Shown here in pieces: positions 8,185 to 16,066 of a stretch of 64,000 bases of DNA. Position 1 is the stretch's first letter, and each line of letters opens with the position of its first letter. This stretch comes from an uncultured Flavobacteriaceae bacterium. GTDB taxonomy: Bacteria; Bacteroidota; Bacteroidia; Flavobacteriales; Flavobacteriaceae. A program made the translations under genes and the position numbers. The DNA lies in the NCBI GenBank assembly GCA_943789465.1, contig CALSUF010000002.1, positions 372,001-436,000 of the forward strand, written 5' to 3'. The notes under the pieces were generated by a model. It ran no database searches. It saw only the letters and a program-made list of their open reading frames with translations, and had not been told where the DNA came from.

Positions 8185-9942
8185 ATGTCAAACTTTCAAG
8201 GACATACAAAACGTTTTAACAGCGTTACAGAAAAACTACCTAAACATCTTCACAAGTTTATAGTACAACAACCTTATGAGGACTATACAGCCCAAAATCA
8301 AGCGGTTTGGAGGTATGTAATGCGTTTAAATGTAAATGTTTTAAAAAAAATTGCACACAAAAGTTATAGCAGTGGTTTAAAAAAAACAGGGATTGATGAA
8401 GAAACGATCCCTAAAATGGAAGGCATGAATCGTATCCTAAAAGACATTGGATGGGCAGCAGTTGCTGTCGATGGTTTTATTCCACCAAATGCATTTATGG
8501 AGTTCCAAGCCTATAACGTGCTTGTCATTTCGTCTGACATTAGAACTATTGATCACATCAATTACACGCCTGCTCCCGACATTATTCACGAAGCAGCCGG
8601 TCATGCACCCATTATTGCCAACCCTGAATATTCGGAATACCTAAGACGCTTAGGAGAAATTGGATGTAAAGCCATCTCGTCTCCAAAAGACGATGATATG
8701 TACGAAGCCATTCGACTTTTATCTATTTTAAAAGAGAATCCAAATTCTACGGAAGTAGAAATTTTGGAAGCTACTAAAGCTGTTAATTTACTCCAAGAAG
8801 AAATGGGAGGACTCTCTGAAATGGCAAAAATCAGAAATCTACACTGGTGGACGGTTGAATATGGATTGATTGGAACACTTGAAAATCCTAAATTATATGG
8901 TGCTGGTTTATTGTCTTCCATCGAAGAAAGTCAGTTGTGTTTAAAAAAAGAAGTTAAAAAAATTCCTTATTCTATTGAAGCTGCCGAAGTCAATTTCGAC
9001 ATTACCAATACACAACCTCAATTATTTGTCATTCCTAACTTTGCAAGTCTTAGCTTTGTTCTAGAAAAATTTGCACATACAATGGCGATACGAACAGGCG
9101 GTTTAGAAGGATTGAAAAAACTGATTATTTCTCAAAAATTAGGAACGATTGAATTAAGTACTGGTATTCAAGTGTCTGGAATATTTAATAATTATTTAGA
9201 GGCCAACAATGCCCCCATTTACTTTCAAACCAATAGCCCAACAGCAATGTCTGTAAATGGAACCGAACTGATTGGGCACGGCACCGAACACCATCCCAGT
9301 GGATTTGGTAGTCCCTTAGGAAAATTAGAAGGAATCAATATTGCGATTGAAGACATGTCTCCAAAAGACCTGGAAGTTTACGGCATTATAGAAGGAAAAA
9401 CCACAACCCTTAATTTTGAAGGAGGCGTCAAAGTTGAAGGAAAAATTATTACAGGCAAAAGAGACCTTCAAGGAAAAATTATTTTAATTACGTTTAAAAA
9501 TTGTAAAGTAACCCATTTTGATACCGTTTTATTTGATCCGAGTTGGGGAATTTATGACATGGCGGTCGGTAAAAATATATGCTCTGCATTTGCTGGACCT
9601 GCAGATTCAAAGTCATTCGAAGACATCTATACTATCTCAGAAACTAAGACTGAAAAAATCATTTATTCTAGAGATGAACAACAACTGCATCAGTTATATC
9701 AAACAATTAAAAACTACAGAACAAGTGGCGAATCTAATTTAGATTCCTTAGCCAACATATTCAAAGAAGTTAAATTAAACTACCCTTTAGAATGGTTAAT
9801 CTTTTTGGAATTGTATGAGCTAGTTTACGATAAAGATATATCTTTAAAGGATGAGATTTATGAGCAGTTACTCGAATTGAAAAAAAACAAACAGTTCACC
9901 AAGCTAATTTTAAATGGTTTGGATCTAATTATTAAAAAGTAA
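8185..9942 (+). CDS. phhA: phenylalanine 4-hydroxylase, long Bacteroidetes form
   Basis: An aromatic amino acid hydroxylase that would use tetrahydropterin, Fe(II) and O2 to make tyrosine from phenylalanine. The catalytic core spans roughly residues 20-310 and carries the invariant PAPDIIHEAAGHAP, with iron ligands His135 and His140; a conserved Glu lies downstream in the NPEYSEYLRRLGEIG region or beyond. The protein is 585 residues, about twice the size of single-domain bacterial enzymes of about 260-300. The extra C-terminal 260 or so residues have no motif I recognise, although they include a beta-rich stretch (KTTTLNFEGGVKVEGKIITG). There is no pterin carbinolamine dehydratase gene in the window. 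Third gene of the operon. Confidence 0.92.
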   Translation: MSNFQGHTKRFNSVTEKLPKHLHKFIVQQPYEDYTAQNQAVWRYVMRLNVNVLKKIAHKSYSSGLKKTGIDEETIPKMEGMNRILKDIGWAAVAVDGFIPPNAFMEFQAYNVLVISSDIRTIDHINYTPAPDIIHEAAGHAPIIANPEYSEYLRRLGEIGCKAISSPKDDDMYEAIRLLSILKENPNSTEVEILEATKAVNLLQEEMGGLSEMAKIRNLHWWTVEYGLIGTLENPKLYGAGLLSSIEESQLCLKKEVKKIPYSIEAAEVNFDITNTQPQLFVIPNFASLSFVLEKFAHTMAIRTGGLEGLKKLIISQKLGTIELSTGIQVSGIFNNYLEANNAPIYFQTNSPTAMSVNGTELIGHGTEHHPSGFGSPLGKLEGINIAIEDMSPKDLEVYGIIEGKTTTLNFEGGVKVEGKIITGKRDLQGKIILITFKNCKVTHFDTVLFDPSWGIYDMAVGKNICSAFAGPADSKSFEDIYTISETKTEKIIYSRDEQQLHQLYQTIKNYRTSGESNLDSLANIFKEVKLNYPLEWLIFLELYELVYDKDISLKDEIYEQLLELKKNKQFTKLILNGLDLIIKK

Positions 9943-9961
9943 AAAACAAAAAGAAATACAT

Positions 9962-11197
9962 ATGAAGTCTTGGATTAAAATTGATCAAAATTCTGATTTT
10001 AGCATTTATAATATACCTTTTGGTATTTTCTCAGAATCCGATCATATAAAAAGAGTTGGTATTGCCATTGGCGATAACGTATTAGATGTATATGCAGCTT
10101 ATGAATTAGGGATATTCAAAGATTTAAAGTTCGATATTAAAGTTTTAGAATCTGACTCTTTAAATGATTTTATCGCCTTAGGAAAATCAACTACTGTAAA
10201 AGTAAGAGAATTGATTCAAACTGAATTATGCAATGGCAATTCCATATTAAAATTACACCCTTCTGTATTTATAAAACAAACCTCAGTACAGATGCATTTG
10301 CCTGTAAAAGTGGGTGATTACACAGATTTTTATTCAAGCATTGAACACGCCACCAATATTGGCACCATGTTTAGAGATCCTGACAATGCGTTACTGCCCA
10401 ACTGGAAACATTTACCTGTGGGCTATCATGGACGCGCTTCCTCAATTATTGTGAGTGGTGAAAACGTACACAGACCAAAAGGTCAAGTTGTTTTAGCACC
10501 CAATACAGCACCTGTTTTTCAAGCGTCTGTGCGAGTAGATTTTGAATTGGAAATGGGTTTTATCATTGGAAAACCAACCAAACTTGGTGACTCTGTTTCA
10601 ACAGATGCAGCCGACGACTATATTTTTGGTAAGGTTTTATTTAATGACTGGTCGGCACGTGACATCCAAAAATGGGAATACGTTCCCTTAGGTCCTTTTT
10701 TAGCAAAAAGTTTTGCGTCTTCTATGTCGCCATGGGTAGTCACTTTAGAGGCACTAGAACCATTTAAAATTGATGGTCCAACTCAAGAACCATCGGTTCT
10801 ACCCTATTTGAATTTTAAAGGATCAAAAAATTACGACATTCACTTAGAAGTTTCTATCCAACCTGAAAATTGCAAAGAAACCGTTGTGAGTCACTCCAAT
10901 TTCAAATATATGTATTGGAATATGAACCAACAATTAGCACACCATACTGTTAATGGTTGTAACTTAAATGTTGGCGATTTAATGGCTTCTGGAACGATCA
11001 GTGGAAAAAGCCCCGATTCCTATGGCTCAATGCTCGAATTGTCGTGGGCAGGTTCTAAACCAGTAGAGTTAACGGAAGGTGGTACACGTAAATTTATTCA
11101 AGATAATGACACCGTGATTATGAGAGGTCATTGTCAAAAAGGTCCAATTCGTGTTGGATTTGGAGCCGTTAAATCAACACTTTTAAAAACTATTTAA
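9962..11197 (+). CDS. fahA: fumarylacetoacetase
   Basis: A 411-residue enzyme that hydrolyses fumarylacetoacetate to fumarate and acetoacetate, the last step of tyrosine degradation. Family hallmarks are visible in order: DYTDFYSSIEHATNIGTMFR (about residues 119-138), the catalytic-histidine region LPVGYHGRASSIIVSG, the metal-binding DFELEMGFIIG near 195, NDWSARDIQKWEYVPLGPFL near 230, and the C-terminal ASGTISGKSPDSYGSMLEL. Length matches eukaryotic and bacterial FAH (about 410-435). It follows the hydroxylase gene by 19 bases and precedes a flavin reductase by 10. A maleylacetoacetate isomerase is not present in the window, so the connecting step must be encoded elsewhere or occur non-enzymatically. 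Confidence 0.96.
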   Translation: MKSWIKIDQNSDFSIYNIPFGIFSESDHIKRVGIAIGDNVLDVYAAYELGIFKDLKFDIKVLESDSLNDFIALGKSTTVKVRELIQTELCNGNSILKLHPSVFIKQTSVQMHLPVKVGDYTDFYSSIEHATNIGTMFRDPDNALLPNWKHLPVGYHGRASSIIVSGENVHRPKGQVVLAPNTAPVFQASVRVDFELEMGFIIGKPTKLGDSVSTDAADDYIFGKVLFNDWSARDIQKWEYVPLGPFLAKSFASSMSPWVVTLEALEPFKIDGPTQEPSVLPYLNFKGSKNYDIHLEVSIQPENCKETVVSHSNFKYMYWNMNQQLAHHTVNGCNLNVGDLMASGTISGKSPDSYGSMLELSWAGSKPVELTEGGTRKFIQDNDTVIMRGHCQKGPIRVGFGAVKSTLLKTI

Positions 11198-11207
11198 AAA
11201 AATTAGT

Positions 11208-11840
11208 ATGTCAACTGTAAAATCATTTGATCCAGAATTGTTAGAAACTAGAGATGTTCATAGACTGCTCTCCTCCTCTATTGCTCCAAGACCTATCGCG
11301 TTTGCAAGCACAATAGACGCCAAAGGAAATGTCAATTTGAGCCCTTTTAGTTTTTTTAATGTATTTAGCTCCAACCCACCTATATTAATTTTCTCGCCAG
11401 CAAGACGTGTGCGTGACAATACCACGAAACATACGCTTCAAAATGCGGCAGAAACTAAAGAAGTAGTGATAAATATCGTCGATTTTTCGATCGTGGAACA
11501 AATGTCAGAATCCAGTAAAGAATATGACAAAGGCGTGAATGAATTCATAGAAGCAGGACTGACAGAAGTCCCTTCACTTAAAGTAAAACCTCCAAGAGTG
11601 TTAGAATCTCCTGTATCCTTTGAATGTTCGGTAGAAAATATTATTTCTCTTGGAGAACATGGCGGTGCTGGTCAATTAGTCATTGCTAAAGTAGTTCACA
11701 TCCATGTAAAATCGGAATTATTAGACGAAAACGGTCAAATTGATTCTGAAAAATTAGACCTTGTCGCACGATTGGGAGGCGATTGGTACACACGAGTGAC
11801 AAAAGATAGTATGTTTAAACTAGCGAAGCCTAGTAGCTAA
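11208..11840 (+). CDS. flavin reductase family protein (FMN-binding split barrel)
   Basis: A 210-residue protein of the flavin-reductase-like family. The N-terminal region LLSSSIAPRPIAFASTIDAK (residues 20-39) followed by NLSPFSFFNVFSSNPPILIF is the classic FMN-binding signature. The middle carries EYDKGVNEFIEAGL and SPVSFECSVENIISLGEH, also typical. Such proteins either reduce free flavin with NAD(P)H or act as FMN-dependent enzymes; the specific substrate is unknown. It is the last gene of the aromatic amino acid operon, 10 bases after fahA, which suggests a link to that pathway, but no canonical step requires it. Its 3' end lies 11 bases from the convergent mnmE, with no evident terminator between. 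Confidence 0.88.
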   Translation: MSTVKSFDPELLETRDVHRLLSSSIAPRPIAFASTIDAKGNVNLSPFSFFNVFSSNPPILIFSPARRVRDNTTKHTLQNAAETKEVVINIVDFSIVEQMSESSKEYDKGVNEFIEAGLTEVPSLKVKPPRVLESPVSFECSVENIISLGEHGGAGQLVIAKVVHIHVKSELLDENGQIDSEKLDLVARLGGDWYTRVTKDSMFKLAKPSS

Positions 11841-11851
11841 CATCATATCAA

Positions 11852-13249
11852 TTACTTTCCAATACAAAAATTCGCAAAGATATTACCTAAAAGATCATCA
11901 GAAGTTATTTCGCCAGTAATTTCACCAAAATGATACAGTGCCTGACGGATGTCTATGGCTAATAAATCCCCAGAGAGTTTGGCGTCCATTCCCTGCTGCA
12001 CTTTTTGAACATCAGCCAGTGCCTTTAAAAGGGAGCCGTAATGTCTGGAGTTGGTAATGATAGTATCATTGTTACGCAAAGCACCTGTATTTACAAACTC
12101 TAACAGCTTAGTTTTTAAAGCCTCCATACCTAAACCGCTTTTGGCAGACGTAAAAAGGGTGTGTGGATACACAAAAGAAGTTTCAATAAACTCCTGATTT
12201 GCTTGGTCCATTTTATTGGCAACAACAATGAGTTGTTTGTCAGGATATTGTTCTTGAATTTTTCGGATATCTGTATTAAATATCTGAATCGTATCGGCAG
12301 TCACTTTAGACGCGTCTAATAAATACAATACTACTTGGGATTGGGTGATTTTCTCAAATGTTTTTTTGATGCCTATACTTTCAATAGTATCATCGGTGGT
12401 ACGAATGCCTGCAGTGTCAATAAAACGGAACTTAATACCTTCAATGGTAATTTCATCTTCGATAGCATCACGAGTGGTTCCAGCAATATCACTAACTATG
12501 GCTTTGTCTTCGTTTAGAAGCGCATTTAAGAGCGTAGATTTCCCAACATTTGGTGCACCAATTATAGAAATTGGAATGCCATTTTTGATCACATTTCCTG
12601 TTGAAAACGAATCAATCAAATGTTTTAATACCTTAATTATACGTGCTAATAAATCTTCAAATTGTTTGCGATCTGCAAACTCTACATCTTCTTCAGAAAA
12701 ATCGAGTTCTAATTCAATTAAGGAAGCAAAATTTAGCAATTCATCACGTAAGACTTTGATTTCATTACTGAATCCCCCACGCATCTGTTGCATAGCAATT
12801 TGATGGGAGGCTTTGTTATCACTGGCAATCAAATCAGCTACGGCTTCAGCCTGACTCAAGTCGAGCTTTGCATTTAAGAAAGCTCGGAGCGTAAATTCCC
12901 CAGGATTCGCAATACGCGCGCCGTTACGCACAAATAGTTGTATAATTTCTTGTTGTATATACGAACTCCCATGGCAAGAAATCTCAACGACGTCCTCCCC
13001 TGTATAGGATTTTGGATTTTTAAAAACAGAGACCAATACTTCATCTAAAACTCGTGAATCTTCTACGATATGACCTAAGTGAATAGTATGTGTTTTTTGA
13101 GATGCTAGTTTTTTGGCATGTATTGATTTAAAAAATGCATCTACCATTGTAATGGCTTCTGGTCCTGAAAGTCTAATAATAGCAATCGCACCAGCACCCG
13201 ATGGAGTGGCTAAAGCAATAATAGTGTCGTTTTGATACAATGAATTCAT
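11852..13249 (-). CDS. mnmE: tRNA uridine-5-carboxymethylaminomethyl modification GTPase MnmE
   Basis: A 465-residue protein of normal length that works with MnmG to modify wobble U34 in certain tRNAs. The N-terminal folate-binding domain starts NDTIIALATPSGAGAIAIIR and includes YTGEDVVEISCHGS near residue 82. The G domain has the P-loop GAPNVGKS (231-238), the G2/G3 loops AGTTRD and DTAGIR, and NKMD. The C-terminus ends FCIGK with the conserved Cys462 and lysine. It is transcribed alone on the minus strand, convergent with the aromatic operon and divergent from the TlpA-like gene. A TACTTTTG at 13256-13263 is only about 6 bases from the ATG, so its role as promoter is doubtful. Confidence 0.97.
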   Translation of the reverse strand: MNSLYQNDTIIALATPSGAGAIAIIRLSGPEAITMVDAFFKSIHAKKLASQKTHTIHLGHIVEDSRVLDEVLVSVFKNPKSYTGEDVVEISCHGSSYIQQEIIQLFVRNGARIANPGEFTLRAFLNAKLDLSQAEAVADLIASDNKASHQIAMQQMRGGFSNEIKVLRDELLNFASLIELELDFSEEDVEFADRKQFEDLLARIIKVLKHLIDSFSTGNVIKNGIPISIIGAPNVGKSTLLNALLNEDKAIVSDIAGTTRDAIEDEITIEGIKFRFIDTAGIRTTDDTIESIGIKKTFEKITQSQVVLYLLDASKVTADTIQIFNTDIRKIQEQYPDKQLIVVANKMDQANQEFIETSFVYPHTLFTSAKSGLGMEALKTKLLEFVNTGALRNNDTIITNSRHYGSLLKALADVQKVQQGMDAKLSGDLLAIDIRQALYHFGEITGEITSDDLLGNIFANFCIGK

Positions 13250-13332
13250 TTTTTACAAAAGTATTAATATTAGTTCAAATGGGAGAAGTAATAATTTTAA
13301 TTTATTTTTGTTGAAACCTAAAACTCTTACAG

Positions 13333-14475
13333 ATGAAAACTCAAATCATTTTTATAATTAGTATTGCATTGTTGTTTAGTTGCAAACCTTCAACCTCAAA
13401 TTCTGATACCGAATATGAAGTAATTGTTAAAGCTGATGGCGTTTATGATGGATTAAGAGCCTATTTGTTGAAAACTGAAAATGGCAGAAATAGAACCGCC
13501 ACCGATACAGCCATTGTTTTTAATGGTGTCTTTCGTTTTAAAGGAGACATAAAAGGAGCAGAAATGCGTGCCATAACTATTGATGGTGTCAAAGGACAAA
13601 CCTCTATATTTATAGAGCCTGGAATAATTAATGTTGAAATCTATAAAGACAGTATTCATACATCTAAAGTAGAAGGCACCTATAACAACTCTGTTTTTAA
13701 CGATTACAAAAATAAATATCAAGAAAAAATAGAAGCGGTCGAAACTGTAAATGCTGAGTTCTTAAACTCTAAACAAGATGTAGAAGTCTTAAAAAAACTT
13801 CAATCCAAAAGAGATTCTTTGAGATCCCAATTGAAAAATTTTGGATATGAATTTATCGAAACAAATAACAACTCTGATTTTTCATTGTATATTTTGGATG
13901 GTCTTACAAATCAAAAAGGGTTTGATTTAGAATTGGCTGACAGTGCTTTTAAAACAATTAAAACATCTATTAAAACTAAAAACGAATCGAATCAATTAAT
14001 TTCTAATCGAATTAAACAAAAAATTGAAAGCAGCCCAAACAAAGGAAAAATTAAAATTGGAATGCAAGCACCTGATTTTTCTGCTCCTAACCCAGAGGGA
14101 AAACAAGTTACTTTGAGTGATATCAAAGGAAAGGTTACCATTGTTGATTTTTGGGCCTCTTGGTGCAAACCTTGTCGTATTGAAAATCCAAATCTGGTAA
14201 AACTATATGACAAATACCATTCTAAAGGATTAGAAATTATCAGTGTTTCACTGGAACGTGGAAATCAAAAAGCGTTTTGGATCGAGGCCATAAAAAAGGA
14301 TCAATTGAGTTGGTATAACGTCTCGAATTTAAAATTCTGGCAAGACCCAATTGCGAAAGCTTACAGTGTAAATTCAATTCCTGCGACTTTTATTTTGGAC
14401 GAGAACGGCGTACTCATCGCTGAACGCTTGAGAGGGACGGAATTGGAAGCGAAAATTAAGAGTTTGTTGGAGTAA
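13333..14475 (+). CDS. TlpA-like thioredoxin-domain lipoprotein with DUF4369-type N-terminus
   Basis: A 380-residue envelope disulfide oxidoreductase. The N-terminus MKTQIIFIISIALLFSCKPS is a lipoprotein signal with lipobox LFSC and acylated Cys17. Residues about 27-110 resemble the DUF4369 beta domain that precedes many Bacteroidetes TlpA proteins; 120-230 is a helical, charged linker. The thioredoxin fold begins IGMQAPDFSAPNPEGKQVTL near 239, with the redox motif WCKPC (W277, C278, C281) and the cis-proline region SIPATFILDENG. It probably faces the periplasm, maintaining cysteines of exported proteins or of cytochrome c. It is a single gene between divergent mnmE and the convergent rhomboid gene; no strong terminator is seen at the 3' junction. 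Confidence 0.9.
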   Translation: MKTQIIFIISIALLFSCKPSTSNSDTEYEVIVKADGVYDGLRAYLLKTENGRNRTATDTAIVFNGVFRFKGDIKGAEMRAITIDGVKGQTSIFIEPGIINVEIYKDSIHTSKVEGTYNNSVFNDYKNKYQEKIEAVETVNAEFLNSKQDVEVLKKLQSKRDSLRSQLKNFGYEFIETNNNSDFSLYILDGLTNQKGFDLELADSAFKTIKTSIKTKNESNQLISNRIKQKIESSPNKGKIKIGMQAPDFSAPNPEGKQVTLSDIKGKVTIVDFWASWCKPCRIENPNLVKLYDKYHSKGLEIISVSLERGNQKAFWIEAIKKDQLSWYNVSNLKFWQDPIAKAYSVNSIPATFILDENGVLIAERLRGTELEAKIKSLLE

Positions 14476-14492
14476 ATAAAAAATAGATTATT

Positions 14493-15140
14493 CTAAATCT
14501 TATTATTTTTATGCATAACAAATAAAATAACAATTGGAATGGCGAGAAGGATCACCATCCATAAGTGCGATTCTAAAACTTGTGGTGCGATCAACAAGGT
14601 AATAACATACCCTCCAATTGCACCTCCAAAATGAGCATCATGCCCAATATTTCCAGCTCGTGATTTCATTCCATAAATAGAGTACAACATATACCCAACT
14701 CCTACAATATAAGACGGAATTGGAATAGGAATAAAATACAAATACATCTCCATCCCTGGATACAACAAAATAGCAGCATATAAAATCCCGGTCACAGCAC
14801 CACTAGCTCCGACTGCAGAATAGTAAGATTCATTTTTATGAAAATAGTAAGATAATAGATTCCCAAAAATCAAACTTCCAAAATAAATTAAAAAGAAATA
14901 GAACGGCCCTATGCTATAAATCACATGATCCGCAAAGAAATAAAGAGTAATCATATTAAATAACAGGTGCTGTAAGTCAACATGTAGAAACCCAGAGACC
15001 AACATACGAAGTTGTTCTCCGCGCTTGATACCTCCTACATTAAACTTATACGTCTCAAAAAAGGAGCGGTCCTTAAAACCTTTAAAAGAGCAAAGTGCAT
15101 TGAGAGCTATAATAATCAGGGTATAAATACTAATGTTCAT
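14493..15140 (-). CDS. rhomboid-family intramembrane serine protease
   Basis: A 215-residue polytopic membrane protein with about six membrane segments. The catalytic serine is in GASGAVTG (Ser113), and the partner histidine is in HDAHFGGAIGG (His170, last but one segment). The L1/H-N region is also typical: FLHVDLQHLLFNMITLYFF near residues 51-69. Rhomboids cut transmembrane helices within the bilayer; the substrate here is unknown. It is divergent from the acyltransferase gene at 15194, with only 53 bases between the two start codons, so both promoters are packed into that space. Confidence 0.93.
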   Translation of the reverse strand: MNISIYTLIIIALNALCSFKGFKDRSFFETYKFNVGGIKRGEQLRMLVSGFLHVDLQHLLFNMITLYFFADHVIYSIGPFYFFLIYFGSLIFGNLLSYYFHKNESYYSAVGASGAVTGILYAAILLYPGMEMYLYFIPIPIPSYIVGVGYMLYSIYGMKSRAGNIGHDAHFGGAIGGYVITLLIAPQVLESHLWMVILLAIPIVILFVMHKNNKI

Positions 15141-15161
15141 AGGGATATATTAAATAAACTA

Positions 15162-15169
15162 TATATTTG
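15162..15169 (+). promoter_or_regulatory. putative -7 promoter element (TATATTTG) for the acyltransferase gene
   Basis: TATATTTG followed by C matches the Bacteroidetes -7 consensus, 24 bases before the ATG at 15194. It lies in the 53-base gap shared with the divergent rhomboid gene. Confidence 0.5.
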
Positions 15170-15193
15170 CGACTGTAAATTTAATCTTTTTAA

Positions 15194-16066
15194 ATGCAAT
15201 TACTAGCGTACATTTTAATTTACCCTATTTTGTGGTTTGTTTCTATTCTTCCATTTCGATTGTTATACGCTGTTTCTGATCTTTTGTATATTTTGATGTA
15301 CCATATTTTTAGATACAGAAAACAAACCGTTCAAGATAATCTTAGACTTGTATTTCCTGAAAAGTCTGATTTAGAAATTAAAACAATTACTAAAAAATTC
15401 TTTCATCATTTTTGTGATATGATTTTAGAATCTATTAAATCTATGAATATTTCTTTAAAATCTATGAAGGCGCGTTATACCTTTAAAAATTTAGATATTA
15501 TTAAGGATTTTGAAAAACAGAACAAAAGTATCGTTCTGATGTGTGCGCATTATGGTAGTTGGGAATGGATTTTCATCCTTCAAACCTATACGAGTCATCG
15601 CGGCTATGGCATCTATAAACGGCTTCAAAACAAGTATTTCGACCGCTTGATTAAGTCCATTAGAGCCCGTTACAATAGTTATTTAATTACTACCAAAGAA
15701 ACATTTAAAGTCTTAGAAGAAGCTAAGAAAAATGGCATTCTATCCATGAATGGATTTGCTTCTGACCAATCGCCTAAGAAAAATAAAGCCCACCACTGGA
15801 ATGAATTTATGGGTATTAAAGTCCCTGTTCATACAGGTGCCGAAATGTTAGCTAAAAAATTAGATATGCCCATCGTGTTTTTTGCTGTAGAACGCAAAAA
15901 AAGAGGGTATTACGAGGCAACTTTTCAAACCCTTGCTGAAAACCCTACAGATTTTAAAGATTATGAAATCACTGATAAATTCATGAAACTTGTAGAAAAA
16001 CAAATCCACGAAGCTCCCGAATATTACCTTTGGACTCACAAACGTTGGAAACATCGCGAAGTTTAA
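15194..16066 (+). CDS. lipid A-type lysophospholipid acyltransferase (LpxL/HtrB family)
   Basis: A 290-residue inner-membrane acyltransferase. A hydrophobic N-terminal anchor (residues 3-35) is followed by RKQTVQDNLRLVFPEKSDLE, a family hallmark. The catalytic HX4E motif is HYGSWE (His119, Glu124). The downstream SDQSPKKNKAHHWNEFMGIKV and HTGAEMLAKKLDMPIVF segments match LpxL-type proteins, and the C-terminus has PEYYLWTHKRWKH, the conserved W-HKRWK. The expected reaction is transfer of a secondary acyl chain to lipid A precursor; in Bacteroidetes related proteins may acylate other lipids (for example in amino-lipid pathways). It overlaps the 3' end of glmM by 4 bases. Confidence 0.9.
   Translation: MQLLAYILIYPILWFVSILPFRLLYAVSDLLYILMYHIFRYRKQTVQDNLRLVFPEKSDLEIKTITKKFFHHFCDMILESIKSMNISLKSMKARYTFKNLDIIKDFEKQNKSIVLMCAHYGSWEWIFILQTYTSHRGYGIYKRLQNKYFDRLIKSIRARYNSYLITTKETFKVLEEAKKNGILSMNGFASDQSPKKNKAHHWNEFMGIKVPVHTGAEMLAKKLDMPIVFFAVERKKRGYYEATFQTLAENPTDFKDYEITDKFMKLVEKQIHEAPEYYLWTHKRWKHREV

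Noticed and set aside
11841-11851. Terminator between the aromatic operon and mnmE
   Set aside because: Only 11 bases separate the genes and no inverted repeat is visible across the junction.
13256-13263. TACTTTTG as the mnmE promoter
   Set aside because: It fits the consensus but ends about 6 bases from the ATG, which would need an almost leaderless mRNA; left unlisted.
14476-14520. Hairpin at the TlpA-like/rhomboid junction
   Set aside because: The AT-rich sequence offers only a weak, broken stem; not enough to call a terminator.
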